Assembly: GCA_030054245.1 (NCBI GenBank)
Contig: JASGCH010000014.1
Span: 1-14,603, forward strand
DNA length: 14,603 nucleotides
Direction of reading: 5' to 3'
From: Gammaproteobacteria bacterium
Lineage (GTDB): Bacteria > Pseudomonadota > Gammaproteobacteria > Burkholderiales > Burkholderiaceae_C
In this document: positions 6,820 through 13,287 of the stretch, in pieces
Layout: every line of letters starts with the position of its first letter
Position numbering within the stretch: position 1 is the stretch's first letter
Program-made: the position numbers and the translations under genes
The notes under the pieces: generated by a model
Seen by the model: only the letters and a program-made list of their open reading frames with translations
Databases searched by the model: none
What the model was told of the DNA's origin: nothing

Positions 6820-8982
6820 CTAGCTGATACGCATCCCTACTTTAGCCCCCAATTGAGGTTGTAAAATATAAATGCCTTCGGCTTCATTATCGCTTGATGC
6901 GGCTAACACCATGCCTTCAGAAATACCAAATCGCATCTTGCGTGGCACTAGATTAACCAGCACTATGGTATAGTTGCCAATAAGGTCTTCCGGGCGATAA
7001 AATTTAGCAATCCCACTGAAAATTTGTCTTAACCTACCTTCTCCCAGATCGATCATGAGTCTTAACAACTTGTTGGAGCCCTCTACCGCATGGCATTCAA
7101 CAATCAACCCCACGCGCATATCGATTTGAGTAAAGAGTGGGAGGTCTATCTGTGGCGTAGTCAATAAATTGACCGGATGATCAGGTAATTTTTGACCCAT
7201 AGAACTGGTGTCTTGGGTACTTGGTACAGAAGGAGGGGAAGCTAAGTTCTTTGGATAGTCCGAGTTAAGAAAAGCAGATTGTACTTTTGCTAACTCCATC
7301 CGTTTCATGAGGTGGGTATAATGGCCAATGACATGACCCACAGGTAATAAGCTACGGCCATCGTCAAAGTATTTACAAGCTGAACCTAAAAATTCCTCTA
7401 TCGCATCCGTCAGAGAAGGTGTAATGGGTTTCATCATAATAGATACCAACCTAAACGCTTGGATTGAAGTTGAACACACACTGTGTAATAATTTTCGTTC
7501 ACTCTCAAGCTCTAGGTGTTTTACCAAAAACCAAGGTTTGTAATGGTCAATCAATACATTAATTTGATCTACAAAACCCAATATATTCCGGATAACTTGC
7601 GCAAAGTTTCTTCTTGTGTAAAGTGTGATCACCTCCGGCAATAATTTTTTTTGTGCCTCTTCCAATAATAGTCCCCCATGCAGATGGGGGGAGGTTGATT
7701 CGGGAAACGAGATCTCTCCTAACTGATTTGCAAAATGATTTTGTAAAAAAACAGCAGAGCGTGCGGCAATGTTCAGCCACTTCCCAACAATATCAGCGTT
7801 TACTTTGTTTACAAAATCTTTTAAATCAATATCTATGTCGTCATGTTTAGCCGTCAATTTACTGGCTAAATAATACCGTAATGCGTTAGGGTTGAGCCCC
7901 TCGTGCAAGTAGCGCAATGGTTGCCAACCAGTACCCTTGCTCTTGCTCATTTTCTCACCATTAACCGTCAAAAATCCATGAACAAAAACCGAGGTAGGTG
8001 TTTTTCTGCCACTAAAATGTAGAATAGCTGGCCAAAAAAGCGTATGGAAGGTAATGATATCCTTGCCGATAAAATGGTATTGCTCCACATTAGGATCATT
8101 CATGTAATCCTCAAAACTACGCTGGTCGGAACTAAGTTTATTTTCCAAATAGTATTGAAGAGAGGCAAGATAACATATCGGCGCGTCGAGCCAAACATAA
8201 AAATACTTACCCACCGTATCCGGAATTGGAATCCCAAAGTAGGGGGCATCCCGACTAATATCCCAATCTTCCAGTTTTGAGTTTCCATCTGCATCTGGTT
8301 GCAACCACTCATCCAATTTATTTCTTACTTCCACCTGTACCGCGGGGACTCCTTGTGCACTGACAGATTTTGTCCAGTCATTAATAAACTTCCAGCATCT
8401 TTTGTCGGATAACTTAAAAAATAGATGTCTTGAGCTTTTGCGTATTGGGTTACTACCTGTGAGTACTGAATAGGGATTTAATAAATCCGTGGGGGCATAA
8501 ACACTGGCACAAACCTCGCAATTGTCTGAGTATTGATCCAAGGCGTGGCATTTCGGACATTCTCCTTTGACATACCGATCTGGCAAAAACATATTTTTTA
8601 CCTGATCAAAATATTGTTCAACTTCTCTTTCTACAATTAAACCCGTGGCTTTGAGTTTTTGGTAAATTTCTACCGTCAGTTTTTCGTTCTCAACACTGTC
8701 TGTTGAATGCCAATGATCAAAAGCAAGCTCAAACCCATCCAAATATTCCTTTCTTTTAGACGCGATGGCGCGAACAAATTCTCTTGGTGATTGTTGGGCA
8801 GCTTCAGCGGCTATCATGATGGGTACCCCATGAGCGTCATCGGCACAAACAAAATAGACCCTATGAGACAACATACGCTGACTTCTCACCCAAATATCCG
8901 CCTGAACATATTCAAGGATATGACCTAAGTGCAAATCACCATTGGCATAAGGTAAGGCGGCAGTAACAAAAATATCGCGCAT
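6820..8982 (-). CDS. metG: Methionyl-tRNA synthetase
   Basis: This cytoplasmic class I synthetase charges tRNA-Met with methionine. With the start at 8982 it has 720 residues. The HIGH-type motif is HLGH (18-21), the zinc knuckle cysteines are C142, C145, C155 and C158, and KMSKS is at 344-348; WDISRDAPYFG is a family signature. The C-terminal 100 residues, from about FTQIDMRVGLIVE, form the Arc1p/EMAPII-type tRNA-binding and dimerisation domain, so this is the long two-domain form. A longer frame opens at 9000, but GAGG lies 8 nt before the ATG at 8982 and the conserved protein begins there (MRDIFVTAALPYANG), so the shorter start is preferred. It lies 111 bp downstream of sodB on the same strand. 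Confidence 0.97.
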   Translation of the reverse strand: MRDIFVTAALPYANGDLHLGHILEYVQADIWVRSQRMLSHRVYFVCADDAHGVPIMIAAEAAQQSPREFVRAIASKRKEYLDGFELAFDHWHSTDSVENEKLTVEIYQKLKATGLIVEREVEQYFDQVKNMFLPDRYVKGECPKCHALDQYSDNCEVCASVYAPTDLLNPYSVLTGSNPIRKSSRHLFFKLSDKRCWKFINDWTKSVSAQGVPAVQVEVRNKLDEWLQPDADGNSKLEDWDISRDAPYFGIPIPDTVGKYFYVWLDAPICYLASLQYYLENKLSSDQRSFEDYMNDPNVEQYHFIGKDIITFHTLFWPAILHFSGRKTPTSVFVHGFLTVNGEKMSKSKGTGWQPLRYLHEGLNPNALRYYLASKLTAKHDDIDIDLKDFVNKVNADIVGKWLNIAARSAVFLQNHFANQLGEISFPESTSPHLHGGLLLEEAQKKLLPEVITLYTRRNFAQVIRNILGFVDQINVLIDHYKPWFLVKHLELESERKLLHSVCSTSIQAFRLVSIMMKPITPSLTDAIEEFLGSACKYFDDGRSLLPVGHVIGHYTHLMKRMELAKVQSAFLNSDYPKNLASPPSVPSTQDTSSMGQKLPDHPVNLLTTPQIDLPLFTQIDMRVGLIVECHAVEGSNKLLRLMIDLGEGRLRQIFSGIAKFYRPEDLIGNYTIVLVNLVPRKMRFGISEGMVLAASSDNEAEGIYILQPQLGAKVGMRIS

Positions 8983-8990
8983 AAAAAAAA

Positions 8991-8994
8991 CCTC
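8991..8994 (-). promoter_or_regulatory. metG ribosome-binding site
   Basis: GAGG on the minus strand is followed by eight T residues and then the ATG at 8982. It decides between this start and the in-frame ATG at 9000, which has no such site. Confidence 0.7.
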
Positions 8995-9093
8995 AATCAA
9001 ACAAAGACCCTTATTCGCTGTTTCATAGGTGACTACACAGCAAAATTACGGTGTTAGGGCGATCACTAAATCACCCGCGGAGGAACAAGATCG

Positions 9094-9678
9094 CTAGCGA
9101 TTAAAATTGTTTTCGGCAAATGACCAATTCACTAACTTGTCTAAAAAAGTTTCTACAAATTTTTGGCGCAAATTGCGATAATCTATGTAATAAGCGTGCT
9201 CCCAAACATCTACAGTCAAAATGGCCTCATCCCCAGTAGTCATCGGAGTGCCGGCGGCCCCTGTGTTCACTATATCTAGGGTGCCGTTTGATTTTTTAAC
9301 CAACCAAGTCCAACCAGAGCCAAAATTTCCCACGGCAGATTTTACAAAAGCTTGACTAAACGCATCATAACTCCCCCATTTATTTTGAATAGCCAACGCC
9401 AAACCTCCAGAGGGTTGTCCACCACCACTAGGCTTCATACAATTCCAAAAAAAAGTGTGATTCCATATTTGGGCCGCGTTGTTATATATACCACCCGAAG
9501 ACCTTACAATGATGGCTTCCAAGGTCATATCTTGAAATTCGGTGCCCATTTGCAAATTATTCAAATTGACTACATAAGCATTGTGATGTTTTCCATGGTG
9601 GAACTCTAACGATTCGCGAGAATAATAAGGAGCTAAAGCATCTAAGCCGTATGGCAATGGGGGAAGCGTATGTAACAT
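9094..9678 (-). CDS. sodB: Superoxide dismutase, Fe-type
   Basis: This enzyme dismutates superoxide to H2O2 and O2, normally in the cytoplasm (no signal peptide). The 194-aa chain carries all four metal ligands: H27 (FHHGKHHNAYV), H74 (WNHTFFW), D157 and H161 (DVWEHAY). Q70 in AAQIWNH is the outer-sphere glutamine position typical of iron enzymes; manganese enzymes place the glutamine later, so iron is favoured, with cambialism not excluded. A TTG at 9684 would add two residues, but AGGA lies 6 nt before the ATG at 9678 and the family N-terminus fits that start. The stop codon lies in a perfect 12-bp palindrome (9090-9101). Upstream are AT-rich promoter-like sequence and a 30-bp palindrome. 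Confidence 0.96.
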   Translation of the reverse strand: MLHTLPPLPYGLDALAPYYSRESLEFHHGKHHNAYVVNLNNLQMGTEFQDMTLEAIIVRSSGGIYNNAAQIWNHTFFWNCMKPSGGGQPSGGLALAIQNKWGSYDAFSQAFVKSAVGNFGSGWTWLVKKSNGTLDIVNTGAAGTPMTTGDEAILTVDVWEHAYYIDYRNLRQKFVETFLDKLVNWSFAENNFNR

Positions 9679-9681
9679 AAT

Positions 9682-9689
9682 CAATCCTA
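9682..9689 (-). promoter_or_regulatory. sodB ribosome-binding site region
   Basis: On the minus strand AGGA stands 6 nt before the ATG at 9678. The alternative TTG at 9684 lies immediately after AGGA, too close to be served by it. Confidence 0.65.
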
Positions 9690-9746
9690 TAAAAAAATAA
9701 ATAAATCTTTGAACTTAACATTTACAGGAGCTCACAAGCGAACAGT

Positions 9747-9775
9747 CTTGAACCAAGAGTAGTTTGGTTGGCAAG
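9747..9775. other. Stem-loop upstream of sodB
   Basis: CTTG-AACCAA (9747-9756) pairs with TTGGTT-GG-CAAG (9764-9775) with a two-base bulge, leaving a 7-nt loop. It sits about 70-100 bp before the sodB start. Its role is unknown. Confidence 0.4.
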
Positions 9776-9777
9776 CA

Positions 9778-9807
9778 CCCTAATACCATGATATCATGAT
9801 ATTAGGG
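9778..9807. promoter_or_regulatory. 30-bp near-perfect palindrome between sodB and gph
   Basis: The sequence runs CCCTAATACCATGAT and then ATCATGATATTAGGG. The halves are reverse complements except for one pair (9786 C opposite 9799 A), with no loop at the centre. It begins 100 bp upstream of the sodB start codon. A dimeric repressor operator for sodB is one reading; a small terminator or mobile-element trace is another. It does not match the 19-bp Fur box I know. Confidence 0.5.
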
Positions 9808-9846
9808 TAATCGGGCGCCCCCCGTCGCAGTGCTCCCCCTAACTAA

Positions 9847-10078
9847 AAGACGGTTGCACCATCGGCTGGTGCCGCGGTTGTCAAATGACTGCGTTAGGTA
9901 GGTGCTTAAGTTCGTTGCGCTATCCATTGCGCTTCCACTCCCAGTCTCGCATATACTCAATATGCGAGACTGGGAGCGCCCACCATGATCATCTTCGGAC
10001 ATGAAGCTGGGGGCGACTGCTCCAGCCTTGTACTTTGACAGCTCACCGAGCGGCACCAGCCGATGGTGCAACCGTCTT
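9847..10078 (-). mobile_element. Full-length miniature inverted-repeat element (232 bp)
   Basis: Terminal inverted repeats are identical over 29 bp: AAGACGGTTGC...GGTGCCGC at 9847-9875 and its reverse complement at 10050-10078. Within each repeat GCACCA/TGGTGC forms a 6-bp stem with loop TCGGC. The central perfect palindrome is at 9938-9976 (17-bp stem, loop ACTCA). Flanks are ACTAA (9842-9846) and ACTTA (10079-10083), a 4/5 direct repeat consistent with a 5-bp target-site duplication. It encodes no convincing protein. Its right tip overlaps two bases of the gph stop codon. It is in the reverse orientation to the 13040-13280 copy. Confidence 0.9.
9938..9976. other. Central palindrome of the 9847-10078 element
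   Basis: CTCCCAGTCTCGCATAT (9938-9954), loop ACTCA, and the exact reverse complement (9960-9976) make a perfect 17-bp stem. The same structure recurs in the 13040 and 14445 copies. Confidence 0.9.
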
Positions 10079-10763
10079 ACTTATGATGAGCATACCGCTC
10101 TAATAAGTACAGCAACTGCTCGGGCATCTCTATTCTATCATAAACTAAAGTACTTAGTGGGGCTCCGGCCTCGGTACGAATATAACCATAATCAGCAAAA
10201 ACAGTGTGCATGTGTGCACTTATTCCGGCTTCCATGTCGCGTATATCATCACCCACATACCAACAGTCTTGGCAACTAACTCCTATTTGCCTTGAAGCTA
10301 GCCGGAGAGGCAATGGGTGAGGTTTAAAAAATTCGGTAGTATCCCCACAAACTACCGTTTGGGCAGACATCAACAATGAAATGGATTGGACAATGGGATA
10401 AGTGTAGCGCGTAAACTTATTCGTCACGATTCCCCAAGACAATCCTAATTTAGTGATTTCTTGAATGAGATGGTCCACGCCTTCGAATAAACAAGTGTTA
10501 TCCAACAAACATTTTTCATAATTAGCTAAAAACTCAGCCTTTAGATTAGGAAAATTTTGTTGATATTCATGGTGCTGTGTGTATTCGCCAGCAAGTGCTG
10601 TGGCGACCATAAGTCGCGCTCCTCCACTCGCGCTACTTCGATACTGTTGCCACCCCAAAGCCGGTAAACCTCTATTTTCACGCATTTGATCAGCGGCCAG
10701 CGCCAAATCTTTAACACTATCGATCAATGTCCCATCTAAATCAAACAAAACGGCTTTTATCAT
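10077..10763 (-). CDS. gph: Phosphoglycolate phosphatase (HAD superfamily)
   Basis: This 228-aa protein probably dephosphorylates 2-phosphoglycolate, a by-product of DNA 3'-end repair and metabolism, in the cytoplasm. HAD motifs are all present: motif I FDLDGT with D8 and D10, motif II T114 in GIVTNK, motif III K147 in FFKPHP, and motif IV GDDIRDME (171-178). A helical cap lies between motifs I and II. The phosphoglycolate assignment rests on its position after ubiG, an arrangement I recall in betaproteobacteria; other phosphosugar substrates remain possible. The ATG at 10763 lies inside the 3' end of ubiG (23-bp overlap), so translation is probably coupled; a TTG six bases earlier is an alternative. 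Its TAA is formed at the edge of a miniature element. Confidence 0.88.
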   Translation of the reverse strand: MIKAVLFDLDGTLIDSVKDLALAADQMRENRGLPALGWQQYRSSASGGARLMVATALAGEYTQHHEYQQNFPNLKAEFLANYEKCLLDNTCLFEGVDHLIQEITKLGLSWGIVTNKFTRYTYPIVQSISLLMSAQTVVCGDTTEFFKPHPLPLRLASRQIGVSCQDCWYVGDDIRDMEAGISAHMHTVFADYGYIRTEAGAPLSTLVYDRIEMPEQLLYLLERYAHHK

Positions 10764-11514
10764 CGTCAAAAGTAAGTTTTTGGGTAGCGATCAAGTAGTT
10801 GGTTTTAGGAACCGCGATGAGGCGAAATCTTCTAGACCACGGATTGTACGAAACGCCGGTGATATTTTTTACAAACAACTCAGAATCTCTACAATACTCA
10901 GCCATTTCTGATGGCTTTATAAAATGGTTATAGTCGTGTAAGCCTTTGGGAAGTAGATTGAGTAAGTATTCAGCCACAACTACGGACTCAAAATACGAGG
11001 TGGCCGATCGATTTAATGTAGAAAGAAATACCCACCCTTGTGGCTTAACCAATTCAGAGCACCCACGAATCATTTCAATCGGGTTAGCTACATGCTCTAA
11101 TACCTCGAGACAAGTTACCACATCAAATTTATGGCTATACTGTCTATCCAACAACAAGTCAGCAATACCCTTGTTAAAGAAATCTACCGATTCGTTTTGG
11201 ACGGCTTGGGCGTGTTGTTTGGCAACGGCTATGGCTTGAGAGTCTAAGTCTAATCCCACAACTTTAGCCTTATAAATTCTAGATAATCTATCCGCCAATA
11301 GTCCGCCTCCACACCCTACATCTAAAACTAAACGACCTTTTAAATCAACCCATTGAGCAATCCATCTGCTACGCAAATCATTGATCTCATGGAGTGTGGC
11401 AAAGGGACCAGACTTATCCCACCAAGCATTTGAATGCTGCTGAAATTTAGCTATCTCGATTTCTTCATAAGACGATAACATAAGGTACCCCAAAATCTGG
11501 CCACCAAACTCCAT
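10741..11514 (-). CDS. ubiG: Ubiquinone biosynthesis O-methyltransferase
   Basis: This SAM-dependent enzyme performs both O-methylations of ubiquinone synthesis, at the 2-octaprenyl-6-hydroxyphenol and demethylubiquinol steps. The N-terminal EIAKF...WWD...LHEINDLRSRWI is characteristic of UbiG. SAM motif I is LDVGCGGGLLA (64-74), with DLDS after the second strand, VVTCLEVLEHV as the post-II motif, and YNPWSRRF near the C-terminus. The frame gives 257 aa; starting instead at the internal ATG at 11481 gives 246 aa, close to the usual length, with GGGG a few bases upstream, and may be the true start. It overlaps gph by 23 bp. The 334-bp gap upstream contains a degenerate miniature element rather than another gene. 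Confidence 0.94.
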   Translation of the reverse strand: MEFGGQILGYLMLSSYEEIEIAKFQQHSNAWWDKSGPFATLHEINDLRSRWIAQWVDLKGRLVLDVGCGGGLLADRLSRIYKAKVVGLDLDSQAIAVAKQHAQAVQNESVDFFNKGIADLLLDRQYSHKFDVVTCLEVLEHVANPIEMIRGCSELVKPQGWVFLSTLNRSATSYFESVVVAEYLLNLLPKGLHDYNHFIKPSEMAEYCRDSELFVKNITGVSYNPWSRRFRLIAVPKTNYLIATQKLTFDDDKSRFV

Positions 11515-11848
11515 TCAACCCAAACCATTAACTCTCTGTTTGACCGGCTGTCAGTCGAAGGTCAGCCACACACTCTAGCTACTTAGAGACCTTTGCGTAA
11601 CTGACTGCACTACCAAATGACTGACTTATGTATGTGCCTCAATTGGTTGCGATATCCCCTTGTACTTTGCCAGTTCGCCCGAGCGGTTTAGCCCTCGGCG
11701 CAAAGGTCTCCTTATTCTAAGCCAAAGAGGATCACGCCTTATCGAGAAGCCATACGACCCGATAGTCCAAACCAGCTAAAACCAGTCACTTCAGCAAACA
11801 CCCAGCTAGCACTCCATTCGGCAACCGATGATGCTATGAATTAAAAAT
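11515..11848. other. Gap between ubiG and ompA
   Basis: No gene is seen. The gap contains the 125-bp element at 11586-11710 and, on its ubiG side, a small inverted repeat GGCTG (about 11550) with CAGCC (about 11566). Nearest the ompA stop, TCGG/CCGA with a 3-nt loop (about 11818-11828) is too weak to call a terminator. A ubiG promoter should lie in 11515-11585 but is not obvious. Confidence 0.4.
11586..11710 (-). repeat. Deletion derivative of the second element subfamily (125 bp)
   Basis: Tips are GAGACCTTTGCG (11586-11597) and its reverse complement (11699-11710). Read on the minus strand the order is tip, CCGCTCGGGCGAACTG, CAAAGTACAAG, and then directly GGATATCGCAACC...GCACATACATAAGTCAGTCATTTGG, which corresponds to the right arm of full copies. 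The middle, including the central palindrome, is missing. CTTA directly abuts both ends (11582-11585 and 11711-11714), a possible target-site duplication. The tips and left arm match the copy starting at 14445, defining a subfamily distinct from the AAGACGGTTGC type. Confidence 0.8.
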
Positions 11849-12541
11849 TTATTTTTGTCTAGTTCCAACCACCTCAATTTCCACCCTTCTGTTTTTAGCA
11901 CGCCCTTCTGGAGTTTTATTATCTGCAATGGGTTGCCTTTCCCCTTTGCCTTCAATATACACCCTATTTTTTGAAATACCCTTAGAAACTAGGTAAGCAC
12001 GCACCGCCTCAGCCCTTTTTACAGATAATTTTTGGTTATAGCCATCGCTACCCACACTATCCGTATGACCTGTAGCAATCACGACTTCTAAATTAATATT
12101 CTGAATTTTTGTAATCAACTCATTTAATTTTTCTTTACCTATAGGCTTTAATACCGATTTATCAAAATCGAAAAAAGAATCAGAAGCATAACTGACCTTG
12201 TTAGACAAAGGTTTAGGTGGTGCTGGGACCGGAGCTGGCACAGGAGCTGGGGCTGGGACTGGAGCCGGAGCCACAACAGGAGCTGGAGCCGGAGCCGGAA
12301 CCACAACAGGAGCTGGAGCTGGAGCTGGAGCTGGAGCTGTAGGAGCATCTACACATCCTGATGCCGCAGTCGCTGGGGTCCAACTCGAGGAACGCCAGCA
12401 ATCTCCGGTAGAACTTTTCCATGGTTGACCAAAAGAGGATACCCAATTCGAAGACTGCGCGCTCGAAGACTGCGCATGCACGGTGTTTATCAAAACATAA
12501 AGTGGTAACACCACGAAGGATACTTTCAAAAATGGATTCAT
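11849..12541 (-). CDS. ompA: OmpA-family outer-membrane/peptidoglycan-binding protein
   Basis: This 230-aa exported protein tethers the outer membrane to peptidoglycan. A signal peptide is clear (hydrophobic core about 7-20, probable cleavage VHA|Q at 23/24). The short mature N-terminus has SNWVSSFGQPW, CW and SWTPAT, and two cysteines (C48, C63) that could pair. It lacks the eight-strand barrel of enteric OmpA and resembles the Bordetella-type protein. A long Ala/Pro/Val linker (67-111) follows, then the OmpA C-terminal domain (about 117-226) with FFDFDKSVL, ATGHTDSVGSDGYN, LSVKRAEAVRAYL and NRRVEIEV, which holds the diaminopimelate-binding Asp/Arg pair. The linker is encoded by simple-sequence DNA. 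The start gives a complete signal peptide; the ribosome-binding site is weak (TAAGA). Confidence 0.93.
   Translation of the reverse strand: MNPFLKVSFVVLPLYVLINTVHAQSSSAQSSNWVSSFGQPWKSSTGDCWRSSSWTPATAASGCVDAPTAPAPAPAPAPVVVPAPAPAPVVAPAPVPAPAPVPAPVPAPPKPLSNKVSYASDSFFDFDKSVLKPIGKEKLNELITKIQNINLEVVIATGHTDSVGSDGYNQKLSVKRAEAVRAYLVSKGISKNRVYIEGKGERQPIADNKTPEGRAKNRRVEIEVVGTRQK
12209..12343 (-). repeat. Ala-Pro linker repeat tract within ompA
   Basis: The DNA consists of imperfect GGAGCT/GGAGCC hexamers on the plus strand, with five perfect GGAGCT copies in tandem at 12309-12338. A larger unit containing CCACAACAGGAGCTGGAGC occurs twice. One hexamer encodes one Pro-Ala pair, so slippage would lengthen or shorten the linker without shifting the frame. 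Confidence 0.85.
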
Positions 12542-12652
12542 AATCTTATTTTAAAATTAATATTAACAAGGAACCTACATAAGGCGCCACCGACAGTCCA
12601 CAAGAGACCTTACAATGGAACAGAACCGCAAGCACCACCAGCGAACCATCTT
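12542..12652 (-). promoter_or_regulatory. ompA leader and probable promoter
   Basis: On the minus strand a TTGTGG box lies 16 bp before TATGTA (about 12580-12607), which would give a leader of about 35 nt. An AT-rich segment follows up to the start codon. This is a plausible but unproven promoter. Confidence 0.3.
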
Positions 12653-12819
12653 AAGACCGTTGCACCGGCGGCTGTACCGTAGATAGCACAGCGCAACCAG
12701 CGGAATTTATTGAAATGATCATTCGTTGGTGGGTGCTCCCAGTCTTGCATAAGGAGTATATGCGAAACTGGTTCGCGAAGGTGTAACCGCGACCATAGCC
12801 GATGGTGTAATAGCCTTTT
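12653..12819 (+). repeat. Right-arm-shortened miniature element (about 167 bp)
   Basis: The left tip AAGACCGTTGC (12653-12663) is followed by the arm series GCGCAACCAGCGGAATTTA, ATGATCATTCGTTGGTGGG, a damaged central palindrome (TGCTCCCAGTCTTGCATA...TATGCGAAACTGG), and then GGTGTAACCGCG and the right tip GTAATAGCCTT (12807-12817). About 50 bp of the usual right arm is absent. ATCTT occurs just before the left tip (12648-12652) and again at 12820-12824, two bases beyond the right tip, a possible 5-bp target-site duplication. It lies about 110 bp upstream of ompA. Confidence 0.8.
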
Positions 12820-13039
12820 ATCTTTAACTATTGTAGCCAAGATACCTCCTATTATAGCAAAAATTTATTTAAAAATTATCTTAACAAATAATTTTCTGTT
12901 GAATGGTAGTAGGTAGTATATATCCAAAACATTTGGCAGCTAAAGAAAGGGGACTCACATTTCAGTGAGTGATGGTAACGACCCCACTTCATTAAATTCA
13001 AGCAACGGAATTTTTTTGGTTTTGTCTCTCAATAGGGAG
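12820..13039. other. Gap between two elements downstream of ruvB
   Basis: No gene is recognisable. The left half is very AT-rich. The right half holds a clear hairpin (12953-12970), and T-runs at about 13009-13022. This spacer separates the 12653 and 13040 element copies. Confidence 0.4.
12949..12985. other. Nested hairpin GGGG-ACTCAC/GTGAGT-CCCC
   Basis: ACTCAC (12953-12958) pairs perfectly with GTGAGT (12965-12970) around loop ATTTCA, and GGGG (12949-12952) may pair with CCCC (12982-12985). It is not part of the miniature-element family. It could be the ruvB-side terminator or part of an ompA-side regulatory region. Confidence 0.4.
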
Positions 13040-13280
13040 AAGACTGTTGCGCCATCGGCTGGTGCCGCTCGGTGAGCTGTCATCATTACAAGGCTAGCGC
13101 GTACGCCCCCAGCGGAATTTACTTGGATGATCATTCGTTGGTGGGCGCTCCCAGTCGCGCATATTAAGTATATGCGCGACTGGGAGCGGAAGCCCAATGG
13201 ATAGCGCAACGAACTTAAGCACCTACATAACGCAGTAATATGGACAACCACGGCACCAAAGCTGATGGCGCAACCCTATT
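13040..13280 (+). mobile_element. Full-length miniature inverted-repeat element (241 bp)
   Basis: The left end AAGACTGTTGCGCCATCGGC faces a more decayed right end ...GATGGCGCAACC (to 13280). Internal order: CTCGGTGAGCTGTC, CATTACAAGG, CCCAGCGGAATTTACT, ATGATCAT, GGTGGGCGCTCCC, a central perfect hairpin (13146-13188), GGAAGCCCAATGGATAGCGC, AACGAACTTAAGCACCTAC, ATAACGCAGT. This aligns along its whole length with the reverse complement of the 9847-10078 copy. It ends 7 bp past the ruvB stop codon. No target duplication is seen (GGGAG versus ACCTA). It encodes no protein. Confidence 0.88.
13146..13188. other. Central palindrome of the 13040-13280 element
   Basis: A perfect 19-bp stem (CGCTCCCAGTCGCGCATAT and its complement) with loop TAAGT. 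Relative to the 9938 and 14545 copies a T is replaced by G on one arm and the paired A by C on the other, so pairing is preserved. Confidence 0.9.
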
Positions 13281-13287
13281 ACCTATA

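Noticed and set aside
8983..9000. Longer metG start at 9000
   Set aside because: No ribosome-binding site before it; GAGG sits between it and the ATG at 8982, where the conserved protein begins.
9778..9807. Fur box upstream of sodB
   Set aside because: The palindrome shares ATGAT/ATCAT character but not the GATAAT hexamer spacing of the 19-bp Fur consensus.
9847..10078. IS630/Tc1-type insertion at TA dinucleotides
   Set aside because: TA occurs near both ends but not symmetrically about the repeats, whereas 5-bp flanks match better across several copies.
10001..10279. Plus-strand 92-aa open frame starting within the 9847 element
   Set aside because: It runs through the element's terminal repeat and then antisense to gph; no domain and no ribosome-binding site.
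12198..12428. Plus-strand open frame encoding a Gly-Ala-Thr-rich peptide
   Set aside because: It is the antisense of the ompA linker repeat; the low-complexity DNA keeps all frames open.
12955..13251. Minus-strand 98-aa open frame spanning the 13040 element
   Set aside because: It covers the element's palindromes and shares peptide fragments (ADGAT) with frames in other copies only because the DNA is repeated.
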